Below are positions 1-8,057 of a stretch of 29,807 nt of DNA, in pieces. Under the pieces are notes generated by a model. That model saw only the letters and a list, made by a program, of their open reading frames with translations. It had not been told where the DNA came from and did no database searches. The translations under genes were made by a program, and so were the position numbers. The first letter of the stretch is position 1; each line of letters opens with the position of its first letter. The DNA is taken from positions 1-29,807 of IMG/VR virus record IMGVR_UViG_3300017772_000073. One strand, given 5' to 3'. This stretch comes from a virus.

Positions 1-123
1 AAGCGTTGAAGAATTACTATATACCTCAACTCCGTTTGAGTATAATTTTAACGCACCAACAGCATCAGTTCCATCATATGTTAAAGCTATATTAAACCAA
101 TTACCACTTTGTAAATTAGTTAT
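1..123. repeat. Terminal direct repeat, left copy
   Basis: These 123 bases are identical to the last 123 bases of the window (29685-29807). A single open reading frame continues in phase across the join, so the repeat is best read as the overlap left when a circular or circularly permuted molecule was assembled. It lies inside a coding sequence, so it is not obviously a packaging site. Confidence 0.95.
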
Positions 124-1080
124 TGTTACTTCGCTTCCTGTACCTGAACCATTTGAATGAAATATAAAAAATTTTATTTTACCATTTGTTCCTGAACCAT
201 AAAGGTACTGAATAAACCACCCTGTACTGCCACTTCTTTTGTAAGCAATATTTTGATAACTACTTGCATTGGTTGAAGTTGTACTCACCCAAGTTGAAAA
301 ACTTAATTCACTTGTGTTATCTATATCTCCTACGGTTATATTGCTATTATTAAATGAAAATACAAAATCTTGCTCTGCTCCGTTAGGCACTAAAAATTCT
401 CCGTTAAAAGCTGAATTACCTAAAGGGTAATATGCAACAGGTTTTCTACCGTTTGTTATTGCCATAGGGTTTCCAATAGCTGAACCAGTACCATACAATT
501 GTGTAATTTGTGAAGCTGAAAGTGAGTAGTCAAATATGGATAACTCTGTTAGTTTGCCTTCTAACCCCCAAAAATTAGGGCTATTACTTGCTCCTAACCA
601 CATTGTTGAACTCAGCATTGTTCCCGTTTGTGTTGGAATAGTACCTGTGTAAGTAAGAGTAATTAAAGTATCATTGATATATAATTTTAATCTATCCGCA
701 TTAGCTGCACCACTTCCATCAAAAACAACTGTTGCATTATACCAAACATCAGCAGAAACTACACCCGTTGCACTTATGCCGTATGCATTACTTGTTCTAT
801 AATTATAAACAACAAATGAACCATCATTCACTAACATTAATTGAAGATAACCATCAGCTCCGTCAAACCAAGAATAAATAACTTGATACAAATTATTTAA
901 AGGTGTTTTAAACCAAGAAGAAATGGAATATTCTGTTGCATTTTGCAAAGAAGATATTGAACCAACATTTACATATTGACTACTTCCATCAAAATCCAAA
1001 GAATAGTTAGACACTCTATTTGCTTCTGCATTTGCGTTGGTTGGCATTAACCAACTATTAGATATAAATTCTGTTGCCAT
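1..1080 (-). CDS. LamG-domain tail fibre/adhesin, N-terminal part (gene continues across the join)
   Basis: This is the first 360 codons of a 748-residue protein; the rest is at 28518-29684. It starts at ATG 1078-1080 after a run of ten A. The N-terminus begins MATEFISNSW. Residues about 25-200 form a LamG (concanavalin-A-like, Laminin_G_3-type) jelly-roll, with the opening SLDFDGSSQY, a central WYNATVVFDGSG and the closing IFDYSLSASQITQLYGTG. A second LamG starts near residue 235 and runs over the join. Such domains bind sugars, so a receptor-binding or virion-surface adhesin role is inferred. It follows a second LamG gene at 1117-2019. No catalytic motif is seen. Confidence 0.85.
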   Translation of the reverse strand, partial: MATEFISNSWLMPTNANAEANRVSNYSLDFDGSSQYVNVGSISSLQNATEYSISSWFKTPLNNLYQVIYSWFDGADGYLQLMLVNDGSFVVYNYRTSNAYGISATGVVSADVWYNATVVFDGSGAANADRLKLYINDTLITLTYTGTIPTQTGTMLSSTMWLGASNSPNFWGLEGKLTELSIFDYSLSASQITQLYGTGSAIGNPMAITNGRKPVAYYPLGNSAFNGEFLVPNGAEQDFVFSFNNSNITVGDIDNTSELSFSTWVSTTSTNASSYQNIAYKRSGSTGWFIQYLYGSGTNGKIKFFIFHSNGSGTGSEVTITNLQSGNWFNIALTYDGTDAVGALKLYSNGVEVYSNSSTL

Positions 1081-1116
1081 ATTTTTTTTTAATTAATCAT
1101 TTTTAATCTGCCATTA

Positions 1117-2019
1117 TTATTCACCCATTCTATACCAAGCTGTAGGGTCTGAAGCATTAGTCAATTCATCTAAATCGTTAGGAACTCCACTTCCATAAAT
1201 CTCCGTTACTGCATCTGAACTTAAAGCACTATTCCAAACTGCAACCTCGTCAATGCTGCCGTTACTATATGTACTTCCATTTGATAAACCTATATGAAAA
1301 TTATTAGATAAATTACCACTTGTGCTTGATGGTTGCCCTGTTTGAGTATCTACTAAAGAGCCGTTAATATAAAGTTTAATAGTATTTGTACTTCCTTCAA
1401 AAGTTCCAGCAATATGATTCCAATCATAGGTAGTTAAGGATGAAGAAGCAGCAGCCGAAGCCGAACCGTTTCTAACACTCCAATAAACGTTATTATCACT
1501 CCACCAATATAAAATTACTCTATCTGTTGAACTAACAAAACTTTCAAATCCAACTACATTTCCACTTGTTTTTTTAACCCATCCTGAAAATGTTAAAGCA
1601 GTTGCATTATTTAAAGTGCTTATATCAGCATCAAAGTAGTCATCAACTCCATCAAAAGAAAAGCTTCTTGTACTTGAAAATGGTGGTGCAGTAATCTGCA
1701 TTGATTGCTCTGCAAATGTTGTATCTGGTAAAGTGTATCTTATTGTATAAGAATTAACAGTTGAAGTTGATAGTGTAATTTCACCTGTTGATGCGTTTAA
1801 AGTTAACCCTGAAGGCGTAGCTGTAAAAGTACCACCAGCATCACCCGTTATTGTAGGTGTAGGATCAGTACCATTTGTAGGGTAACTGTCTAAAGGATAA
1901 CTAAATGAAGCATCAGTACAGTTTGCTATTGATTTATAAGATGAACCCCATCCAATAGTATTATCACAAACACCAACACCCCAATAAGAACTTTCATATA
2001 TTTTACCGTAACCTGACAT
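1117..2019 (-). CDS. Ig-like plus LamG-domain virion surface protein
   Basis: A 300-residue protein with three parts. Residues 1-50 are a short Cys/aromatic N-terminal region. Residues about 53-111 resemble the Bacteroidota Ig-like surface repeat, with GGTFTATPSGL followed by NASTGEI and SYTIRYT. Residues about 119-285 form a LamG jelly-roll (FSFDGVDDYF, WNHIAGTFEGS, IDEVAVWNSAL). It ends in AWYRMGE, the same kind of W-x-x-G linker start that separates LamG units in the larger neighbour downstream. There is no signal peptide, consistent with a virion protein. It begins at ATG 2019 after an eight-A tract. It is likely a receptor-binding or fibre component; the carbohydrate-binding role is inferred from the fold. 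Confidence 0.8.
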   Translation of the reverse strand: MSGYGKIYESSYWGVGVCDNTIGWGSSYKSIANCTDASFSYPLDSYPTNGTDPTPTITGDAGGTFTATPSGLTLNASTGEITLSTSTVNSYTIRYTLPDTTFAEQSMQITAPPFSSTRSFSFDGVDDYFDADISTLNNATALTFSGWVKKTSGNVVGFESFVSSTDRVILYWWSDNNVYWSVRNGSASAAASSSLTTYDWNHIAGTFEGSTNTIKLYINGSLVDTQTGQPSSTSGNLSNNFHIGLSNGSTYSNGSIDEVAVWNSALSSDAVTEIYGSGVPNDLDELTNASDPTAWYRMGE

Positions 2020-2038
2020 ACTTTTTTTTATTTAATAT

Positions 2039-2548
2039 TTATAATACCCATCCACCAAAATTTGCTACTGTATCTGGATCAATATCACCATTTGAATTAC
2101 TATTGTATTCAGGGAATAAATCCGTATTAAAACAAATGTAATCAATGAATCTGTTTGTGTAGTGCTGTGCTGTATTTCTGCTATTTTCAATTAAAAAATC
2201 AACTCTGCTTTTATCAAGTGAAGTAGCGTTCTCAGGATTGTGCGTATAAATTCCACCATTAGCAATATTAACACCAGCATATGGTAAATATTCTACCATT
2301 GCCCAGTAAATTGTCATATCCTTAACATAATCTCTAACTAAGTTAAAGTAATTAGGATTTAGTAATTCTGTTAATTGCCCATTTTCAATTAATGTTTCAA
2401 GCTTTTCGTATAAATCCGTACCTAAATAGTTCTGTATGTGTATATCTTGACTTATACGAATATAAGGTAGAAATTTATCTGGATCAAGGTTACCATTGGC
2501 ACTTGTAAAAGTTACTAAATCTTGACGGGTAATAAAAAGTGCTTTCAT
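2039..2548 (-). CDS. Head-tail connector/adaptor-like structural protein
   Basis: 169 residues, mostly helical, with FLPYIRISQDIHIQNYLG near the N-terminus followed by a DLYEKL segment. This pattern (surfaces contacting an early conserved YLG-x-DLY) recurs in an uncharacterised Bacteroidota phage family, DUF6712-like by memory, often found near portal and capsid genes and considered an adaptor candidate. The gene follows the portal and two coiled-coil genes by only a few bases, so it belongs to the head/connector module. It starts at ATG 2548. The adaptor role is an inference from position and helical character, not from a recognised motif. Confidence 0.5.
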   Translation of the reverse strand: MKALFITRQDLVTFTSANGNLDPDKFLPYIRISQDIHIQNYLGTDLYEKLETLIENGQLTELLNPNYFNLVRDYVKDMTIYWAMVEYLPYAGVNIANGGIYTHNPENATSLDKSRVDFLIENSRNTAQHYTNRFIDYICFNTDLFPEYNSNSNGDIDPDTVANFGGWVL

Positions 2549-2549
2549 A

Positions 2550-2972
2550 TTATCTTAATAAATCATTTAATCTTCCTGTTAAATTTTCCATAGATTTTTT
2601 GTTTTTTACAACATTATCTAAAAGCTTTTCAACTTGAGTAAAATTTTGTATTTCATTTGTATTTATTCCAAGTTCTTTAGCTATATTTTTTGCTTTATTT
2701 AATGCATCTTCTGCTAACTCTATTTTACCATCAATAGAATTTATAATGCTTTTATTTGTTTTTGCTCTTTCTTTAGCTTTGGGTATTGTAGATGTTAATT
2801 CACTAATTAATTTTTGTGATTCAGGCAAAACCCTATCATCAATTGATAATTGAGAATTTAAAGCATTAACTAATCTTTTTAAATCTGAAGCTACTGATAA
2901 TTCAACTTTATGTGTACCTAATTCAGTTTTATCTGTATTTAGTTTGTTATATACTGTTTCTATTGTTTTCAT
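2550..2972 (-). CDS. Coiled-coil structural-module protein, twin B
   Basis: 140 residues, almost wholly helical, rich in Lys, Glu, Asn and Ala. The first 25 residues (MKTIETVYNKLN, then KTEL-THK-EL) are nearly the same as those of the gene just upstream at 2976-3356, while the remaining parts differ. That implies an ancient tandem duplication, or a shared docking segment joined to two different helical bodies. It lies between portal and adaptor genes, with only one base before the next gene. The function is unknown; a minor head or scaffold-like role is possible. No membrane segment or signal peptide is present. Confidence 0.6.
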   Translation of the reverse strand: MKTIETVYNKLNTDKTELGTHKVELSVASDLKRLVNALNSQLSIDDRVLPESQKLISELTSTIPKAKERAKTNKSIINSIDGKIELAEDALNKAKNIAKELGINTNEIQNFTQVEKLLDNVVKNKKSMENLTGRLNDLLR

Positions 2973-2975
2973 TTT

Positions 2976-3356
2976 TTATACTTTAAATTTTCTTAATTTA
3001 CTTTCTGCACTTTGTGATTTAATTTGATAATCTTTAATTTCTTCTGCTGCTTCTAAATATTTTTTTCCAACTTCTGTACTTCTTATATCTACACCTAAAT
3101 CTTTTGCCATTTTATCAAATCTTTCAAAAATTTTATCCATTTCAGAATCTAACTTTCTAAGTTTTTTAAAACTTTCATTCATTTTAGATGATGCGTTTAA
3201 TATTTCTGCTTCTGATTCTTTTTTAGCATTAAAATAAATTTGTTCAGCTTCTTTTTTAAATTGTATAGCATCTTTAGCAGCCAATTCAATCTTATGCGTT
3301 GCTAATTCTGTTTTAGCTTGGTTTAATTTATTGTATACTGTTTCTATTGTTTTCAT
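2976..3356 (-). CDS. Coiled-coil structural-module protein, twin A
   Basis: 126 residues with strong heptad character and no aromatic core, likely a long helix or coiled coil. The N-terminal 25 residues match the downstream neighbour (MKTIETVYNKLN, then KTELATHKIEL). The central part has FKKEAEQIYFNAKKE and the end is basic. It starts 13 bases after the portal stop and is followed 3 bases later by its twin. The function is unknown. Its position within the head module suggests an internal, connector or assembly role; that is inference. Confidence 0.6.
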   Translation of the reverse strand: MKTIETVYNKLNQAKTELATHKIELAAKDAIQFKKEAEQIYFNAKKESEAEILNASSKMNESFKKLRKLDSEMDKIFERFDKMAKDLGVDIRSTEVGKKYLEAAEEIKDYQIKSQSAESKLRKFKV

Positions 3357-3369
3357 ATCTTAATTTATT

Positions 3370-5202
3370 TTACACAGGATAATGTCCGTTATTAGGCATA
3401 TTTTCTGGTGCAATTTTAGCTTTTTTACTACCAGCTGGTGACCTTCTATATGTTTTAGGTATTTCTTTTACTTTTTTATAATCTTCTAAATTCTTACTTC
3501 CTTTTTTACCATCAAGTGCTGCTTTTGTTTTCATCTTGTACAATACTTGCACCCATTTATGTCTGCAATATACACCACCTTTAAATTTAAACAATGAGTA
3601 TGATTGGTTATTGTGCATTGGTAATTTAGCACTTGTTTCAAATACTTTATTACTTGCTTTATCAATATCTTCAATTCTATAAACAATTTTTTGTGCTGTT
3701 CTTGCCATCATTTGTTGACAGAATGGCCTTGATGTATTGCCTTTTTTATTTGGCTTTCTTGAACCTACTGCATACTTAAATCTAATCTTATAGTAAGATT
3801 TATCTAAAATACTAAATCCACTTGGCCTATCATCTATTACAGCTAAATCAGTTTTTATTAAACTATTCGCCCATTCTTCTTCATCATCAGTTTCTAAGTA
3901 TTCACGTTCTGCTACTTCCTCCCAATCTTCATCCATTACTTCACCCTCTAAGCCATCAAGTATTAAATCAAATTCTTCATCACTCAAATCTTCTTTATTT
4001 TCTGATTTGCTTAGTTTAGATTTATTTACTAAATCTTCTATTTGTTGGTATTCATCTTTTTGTTCAAAATCTTGATCTTCAACTGCAACACCTGTTTCTT
4101 CTTCAATAACTTCAGCATCCATATCTTTGTCAATCTCAATGAATTCTAATGGTTCGATAGTTTTAAAATATAGATTTAAACTAATGTCATTTACTGCAAA
4201 CATCTCGTCTAAGGCATCAATCAATAATTCTTGGTAAGGTTTTATAACTACGTTATCAAATAATAATGATGCGTTTTTAATTTCATCAGCATTACTTGAA
4301 AAGCCATTAGATGAGTTTAAACCGATTAAAATAGGTGAAGTGACACGATGTGTTACCATTATCTTTTTGCCGCATTCTTCGCTTAGATATTGATAGTGTG
4401 ATGGTGCATCATTTAAAGGTACATCATCAATAGTAGTTTTACTTTCTGCATCGTTATTAAAAGCAATTATTACTTTTTCACCATAACTTCCTGTAAGCTT
4501 GTTCATCACATCATTCTTGATGCTTAATTGTTTTTCGCGATCAGGTACACCATTGTTGAAATTCACAACTTTAGTACCGCTAAAACCTGACTGACAATCG
4601 TTAATTAAATAGTCAGCAATTTCTTTTTCTAAAGTAGCGTAGCTTATTTGATAGTCAGCTGGTGAGTAGTAATAATACCCTGTTACGTATCTTCTAACAA
4701 TAAATATTTCATTCTGAGAACCAGAACCAAAAACAGGAAATCTTTTTAATTTAGTATTTCTGTTTACATTCTGCCAATCTGCACTATAAAAATAAGCTTC
4801 AATTTCCCCTTCTTCATTGCATTTTTCTGCTCTTAATGTTTCTCTTGGAAAATGGGTAATACTTTTTATTTTTTTACCTTGATATGTAACTTGAAATGCA
4901 CCTTCACCTAATAACTTTAAATCTTGGCATACTCTACGTAAATCTTTCTTTTTCAAGATTGATTTCATATTAGCATACTCATCTGGTTTTTTATGGCTGT
5001 CAGTAGCATCTAAACCTTTACCGTAAATTCTATCTACAATACCATTAATTACAGCATTATTAGTAGTTGAATCCATAAAGGCATCTATCAAACATTGATA
5101 GTAATCATTATTTTCGCCAATACCAATCCAATCTCTGTTTTTATCCTCAGTAATAACTGGCCTTTGATATTCGTTTAATTGTATTAAGTGTAAGTTATCC
5201 AT
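3370..5202 (-). CDS. Portal protein with C-terminal basic domain
   Basis: 610 residues. The N-terminal 360 or so are portal-like: DRDWIGIGENN-style opening with a YYQCLIDAF helix, then DLKLLGEGAF, FPRETLRAEK and a late THRVTSPILIGL-x-NGFSSNADE segment typical of flavobacterial phage portals. An acidic stretch (about 365-450) leads to AVIDDR at 454-459. A separate C-terminal domain follows (about 460-610; YYKIRFKYAVGSR, RPFCQQMM, GGVYCRHKW, ending MPNNGHYPV), strongly basic. This domain recurs at the end of Bacteroidota phage portals; its role is unknown, and it may be a minor-head-like extension. The start ATG overlaps the upstream stop as TAATG. The portal forms the dodecameric DNA channel at the capsid vertex. 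Confidence 0.75.
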   Translation of the reverse strand: MDNLHLIQLNEYQRPVITEDKNRDWIGIGENNDYYQCLIDAFMDSTTNNAVINGIVDRIYGKGLDATDSHKKPDEYANMKSILKKKDLRRVCQDLKLLGEGAFQVTYQGKKIKSITHFPRETLRAEKCNEEGEIEAYFYSADWQNVNRNTKLKRFPVFGSGSQNEIFIVRRYVTGYYYYSPADYQISYATLEKEIADYLINDCQSGFSGTKVVNFNNGVPDREKQLSIKNDVMNKLTGSYGEKVIIAFNNDAESKTTIDDVPLNDAPSHYQYLSEECGKKIMVTHRVTSPILIGLNSSNGFSSNADEIKNASLLFDNVVIKPYQELLIDALDEMFAVNDISLNLYFKTIEPLEFIEIDKDMDAEVIEEETGVAVEDQDFEQKDEYQQIEDLVNKSKLSKSENKEDLSDEEFDLILDGLEGEVMDEDWEEVAEREYLETDDEEEWANSLIKTDLAVIDDRPSGFSILDKSYYKIRFKYAVGSRKPNKKGNTSRPFCQQMMARTAQKIVYRIEDIDKASNKVFETSAKLPMHNNQSYSLFKFKGGVYCRHKWVQVLYKMKTKAALDGKKGSKNLEDYKKVKEIPKTYRRSPAGSKKAKIAPENMPNNGHYPV

Positions 5203-5552
5203 TATGCGTAGATGTATTCATTATTTCCTGTTGACTTTTCAATATAAACATTTTTACTAATTTCAAAAGTTGAAAGTGTTTGATCTGTACAAAACAGTTT
5301 ATCTTTAAATATTAAAGTTCCATCTGTTGTGTTGTTAATCTCTATAACGTAAAAATTAGCTTCTGTAAGAGCTTCAGTTGTGCTATAAGTGTAATAATAC
5401 TTAACTGAATTAAATAATGCATTAGAATCAGTTAAAATAACTTTATTCTGTTCTTCGCTTTTTATCTTTAATTCGTACACTTTAGCTGCATCAATAGTTT
5501 CTCTTGGCATAAAATTAAGTAATCTCGTTCCACTTTTAGTAATTATCTGCAT
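5202..5552 (-). CDS. Small beta-rich virion protein, unknown function
   Basis: 116 residues, beta-rich. It has a predicted repeating strand pattern with YYYTYSTTEAL in the middle and IFKDKLFCTDQTLSTF late, ending NNEYIYA. A similar 'KD-x-x-F-x-T-N/D-Q' protein is common next to capsid genes in flavobacterial phages but has no established function. It begins at ATG 5552 after an eight-A tract, directly after the hairpin at 5573-5606, and its stop overlaps the portal ATG (TAATG), which suggests translational coupling. A capsid decoration or neck role is possible. Confidence 0.55.
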   Translation of the reverse strand: MQIITKSGTRLLNFMPRETIDAAKVYELKIKSEEQNKVILTDSNALFNSVKYYYTYSTTEALTEANFYVIEINNTTDGTLIFKDKLFCTDQTLSTFEISKNVYIEKSTGNNEYIYA

Positions 5553-5572
5553 TTTTTTTAATTTATTTTAAT

Positions 5573-5606
5573 AAAAAAAGGAGAGAAACAAATTTGTAAC
5601 TCTCCC
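5573..5606 (-). terminator. Rho-independent terminator after the 182-residue structural gene
   Basis: Read on the minus strand, GGAGAG pairs with CTCTCC (6 bp). The loop region itself holds a self-complementary ACAAATTTGT, and a run of seven T follows. It sits about 55 bases past the stop of the 5661-6209 gene and before the 5552 gene, so it should cut read-through from the abundant capsid-module messages into portal. Confidence 0.75.
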
Positions 5607-5660
5607 TTAGCCAACTAAACTATATATTGAATCACACTAAACTATGAAATTTGTGCCATT

Positions 5661-6209
5661 TTAACTGTTAGTGCCTACTACCACTGTAACTGTCGCACTC
5701 GACATTCCAGCGAAAGGATCAGCACTTGTTCCACCACTAATAAAATTAGCTGGTTTTAACTCTTGAGCAGACATTGTAAGGTTGTAACCTGACAAATCAC
5801 CCATTGCAGCACCTGTTACCACACTTCCACCTGACACTGAACAACCGTGTTCAAGTCCAGCCATAAAGAAATTACCGTTGTAATCTTCAACAGCAATATG
5901 CGGTCTACCGTATGCTAATAATTTCAATTCTTTATTATCTTCCTTAGATAATTTTGGCAATACTAATGTTAAAGTTTGTTCAAAGAAAGTAGTTCCGTTT
6001 TCGTTAGAAGATGTAATAGCTTGGTCTAAACTATTTGCACCTTTTAAATCATACTGATATGCTGAAAATGTACCAGATAAATCTGTAATTTCATCAGCAG
6101 TTTCAGTTACTGTTCCTAAATCTCCGTAATCAACAAACCAAACACGTACAATGCCACCGATAATATCCTTACAAGGAACTTTTCTACCTATACTTAAATC
6201 ACAAGCCAT
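5661..6209 (-). CDS. Structural protein, tail-tube or decoration candidate
   Basis: 182 residues. Conserved-looking features are the N-terminal CDLSIGRKVPCKD, a VWFVDYGDLGTV strand pair, NGTTFFEQTLTLVLPKLSKED, LLAYGRPHIAVED and GNFFMAGLEHG, then a Gly/Ser/Val-rich end. This pattern recurs beside the major capsid gene in flavobacterial phages and is not obviously enzymatic. The size and beta-rich look fit a major tail (tube) protein or a head decoration protein. It sits between two hairpins (6231-6250 and 5573-5606), which suggests separately tuned, high expression. The identity beyond 'structural' is inferred. Confidence 0.6.
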   Translation of the reverse strand: MACDLSIGRKVPCKDIIGGIVRVWFVDYGDLGTVTETADEITDLSGTFSAYQYDLKGANSLDQAITSSNENGTTFFEQTLTLVLPKLSKEDNKELKLLAYGRPHIAVEDYNGNFFMAGLEHGCSVSGGSVVTGAAMGDLSGYNLTMSAQELKPANFISGGTSADPFAGMSSATVTVVVGTNS

Positions 6210-6230
6210 TGTTTATTGTTTTTATATAAA

Positions 6231-6251
6231 GGGGCGAATCAACGCCCCCTT
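6231..6251 (-). terminator. GC-rich hairpin after the major capsid gene (terminator/attenuator-like)
   Basis: On the minus strand GGGGCG and CGCCCC pair across a six-base loop, followed by TTTATATAAA rather than a pure T run. It lies 13-30 bases past the major capsid stop. It is probably a partial terminator or a 3'-end stabiliser for the capsid message, leaving the next gene transcribed at a reduced level. Confidence 0.6.
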
Positions 6252-6263
6252 AAAAGTTATTAA

Positions 6264-7205
6264 TTATGCGTAATATGTTACTTCACCTAAAATTCCGATT
6301 TGAACACCAGCTTTCCATCTTGCAACAAATCTTACGTTTTGGTCACCTAATGTTTCTGAAGTATCAATCAATCTTAATTCTGATAAATCACCTAAAATTC
6401 CACAACCGAAATAAAGGTTAGAAATTTGAGCGCAAACCATTTGATTTGCTGGCATACCAGGCGCTAAGAAAATCTTAACTCCATCAAAACTTAAACCGCC
6501 ACCATCATACCATTGAGTCATTCTATCATTAGTACCAGCTGAACCTGTTAAAGCAAATCCACCAAGTGAACGAATATAAGCTTGGAAAATTCCGTTTCCA
6601 ACATAAATCCTTAAATCTTCTTTGTCTAAGATTGCAGGGCTATTAGCAGCAACATTGTCAACTACTTTGCCAAGCTCAGTTACTACATTTGAAGCAGTTA
6701 CAGTTGTACCTGTTACAGCAGCACCACCAGCTAATGAAGCAGCGTTTGCAGCAGCAATAGTTGTTATACCATCAAATTCACCAGCAGTAGCGTTCACACC
6801 TTGCCATACGTTTTGCTCAGTTTTCTCAGCAATTTTAGCAATGTACTGTTGTACAATAAAATCAGCAAATGATTTAGGAAGTTCTTGATTCATTACAGAA
6901 TATCCCATTTCAGCAGATTGCCAAGTTTGTGCGAAAGTTTTTTTACATTCAGTTTTGTTTACTTGAAATTCTTCTACTTCTAAAATTCTTTCAGAAAGTG
7001 TAAGAGTTCCAGCATCAGCATAATCACAAGTAGCGTTAACTATAAAGTCACTACCCATTACTGATTTTTGAAGCACTTCTTTAAATGCTATGTTAGGAAG
7101 AACAGTCATTCCACCATTGTCAAGAGTTTTCCCACTCAAAAGGGCAGCTGCAATGTATTTCTCTTTGAATTCACCAGCATATGTTGTACTAATCGTTGTT
7201 GCCAT
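6264..7205 (-). CDS. Major capsid protein
   Basis: 313 residues. It opens with MATTISTTYAGEFKEKYIAAAL, then NGGMTVLPNIAFKEVL, and a late region with GILGDLSELRLIDTSETLGDQNVRF and the end KAGVQIGILGEVTYYA. These are features of Bacteroidota-phage major capsid proteins of HK97-like type. The gene follows the scaffold-like gene by 17 bases and has a strong A-tract leader (two A-runs before ATG). A GC-rich hairpin follows its stop. Position, composition (Ala/Gly/Thr-rich, no Cys-based motif) and context support the call. It forms the icosahedral shell and is likely processed or assembled with the XkdF-type protease and scaffold encoded just upstream. Confidence 0.75.
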   Translation of the reverse strand: MATTISTTYAGEFKEKYIAAALLSGKTLDNGGMTVLPNIAFKEVLQKSVMGSDFIVNATCDYADAGTLTLSERILEVEEFQVNKTECKKTFAQTWQSAEMGYSVMNQELPKSFADFIVQQYIAKIAEKTEQNVWQGVNATAGEFDGITTIAAANAASLAGGAAVTGTTVTASNVVTELGKVVDNVAANSPAILDKEDLRIYVGNGIFQAYIRSLGGFALTGSAGTNDRMTQWYDGGGLSFDGVKIFLAPGMPANQMVCAQISNLYFGCGILGDLSELRLIDTSETLGDQNVRFVARWKAGVQIGILGEVTYYA

Positions 7206-7222
7206 CGTTTTTTTTGTTTTTT

Positions 7223-7849
7223 TTAACTATTTAATTTTGCATATATCCTTGATTGTAATGTTTCAGGATAATTATTTTTCTTTAATGTAAATTTAGATTC
7301 ATTCTTTGCTTCTGGATTGTGTTTTACAGGAGCAACAGTTTCAACTGCTGAAAGCTCTACTTCTACATCTTCTTTAATTTCTTCTTTAACTTCTTCAGAA
7401 AGTTCTGCTGTTGCTTCAACTTCTTTTGGTGCATCTACTTTATCAGCTTTAAGATCAGCAATAGCATCTTCAAGGTTTTTGATTCTAATCTCCATACCTT
7501 TCCAATCTGCAACATCAGCTTCTTCAGCCATTTCCTCTTTTACTTCTTCTTCACTTGCTTCTTCTTTTGCTGGAACATCATCAGAAACATCACGCATATC
7601 TGCTATGATGCCTTCTTCTTCAACTACTAAAAGTTTACCATCTTCAAGAACATATTCACCAACAGGCATTGCAATCCTTTCGTCATCTGACTTAATGAAT
7701 ATTGCTTCATCTTTTTTAAATTCTTCTGCTTCAACTACTGTTCCGTTTTGAAGCTTCATTTCAGCTAATTGAACTTCTTTAACTTCTTCAGTTAATTCAA
7801 TACCGCCAATAATTGTTTTGATTTTATTTAACATATCATTTGCTTTCAT
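7223..7849 (-). CDS. Capsid scaffold-like acidic protein
   Basis: 208 residues, extremely rich in Glu, Lys, Val and Ala. The N-terminal third is an ordered-looking segment (QNGTVVEAEEFKKDEAIFI, MPVGEYVLEDGKLLVVEEEG). A long acidic, coiled-coil-like middle follows, then a basic tail (KFTLKKNNYPETLQSRI). Position immediately upstream of the capsid gene and downstream of the protease gene is the classic place for an internal scaffold. Bacteroidota phages often carry a similar protein here. Its leader is one of two copies of a 34-bp element (7850-7883). The scaffold role is inferred from composition and order. Confidence 0.6.
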   Translation of the reverse strand: MKANDMLNKIKTIIGGIELTEEVKEVQLAEMKLQNGTVVEAEEFKKDEAIFIKSDDERIAMPVGEYVLEDGKLLVVEEEGIIADMRDVSDDVPAKEEASEEEVKEEMAEEADVADWKGMEIRIKNLEDAIADLKADKVDAPKEVEATAELSEEVKEEIKEDVEVELSAVETVAPVKHNPEAKNESKFTLKKNNYPETLQSRIYAKLNS

Positions 7850-7883
7850 ACTATATAAATGTTTTTTTTTTGAACTTGTTATA
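7850..7883 (-). promoter_or_regulatory. Two-copy leader element upstream of the scaffold gene
   Basis: From the start codon outward on the plus strand: ACTATATAAATG, ten T, then GAACTTGTTATA. The other copy (16753-16786) before the tail-chaperone gene differs at only three positions and has the same spacing to ATG. On the minus strand this is TATAAC, a short variable part, an A10 tract, then CATTTATATA right before ATG. It could be a late promoter, a translation enhancer, or both. Confidence 0.5.
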
Positions 7884-7905
7884 CCTTTTTTTTATTTATT
7901 TTTAA

Positions 7906-8055
7906 TTATGCTTGTGTTTTACCTATGCCTTGCGCCCTTAACGAGCCATCACAGCATTTAACTTTATAAGTGTTATCCTTGCATAAACAACCCCTTCTAC
8001 CTCCCTTAGGTGATGTTCTGCTTTTTTCTCCTCTTGTTAGTTTATTATTTCCCAT
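7906..8055 (-). CDS. Cys-rich microprotein
   Basis: 49 residues, MGNNKLTRGEKSR at the start. Cysteines at 23, 25, 34 and 35 form a C-x-C-x8-CC pattern between GCLCKDNTYKVKCCDG and the end, which reads RAQGIGKTQA. A similar CLC-x-D-x-T-Y...CC-x-G-S...QGIG protein is often found in flavobacterial phages next to structural genes. It may bind a metal (Zn or Fe-S) or stabilise the virion. Located between protease and scaffold. It is basic at the N-terminus. The start ATG at 8055 lies 3 bases before the protease stop, with no gap. Function unknown. Confidence 0.7.
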   Translation of the reverse strand: MGNNKLTRGEKSRTSPKGGRRGCLCKDNTYKVKCCDGSLRAQGIGKTQA

Positions 8056-8057
8056 AT

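Noticed and set aside
7317-7751. 144-codon plus-strand open frame opposite the scaffold-like gene
   Set aside because: Ser-rich low-complexity shadow of the acidic minus-strand gene; no leader signal.
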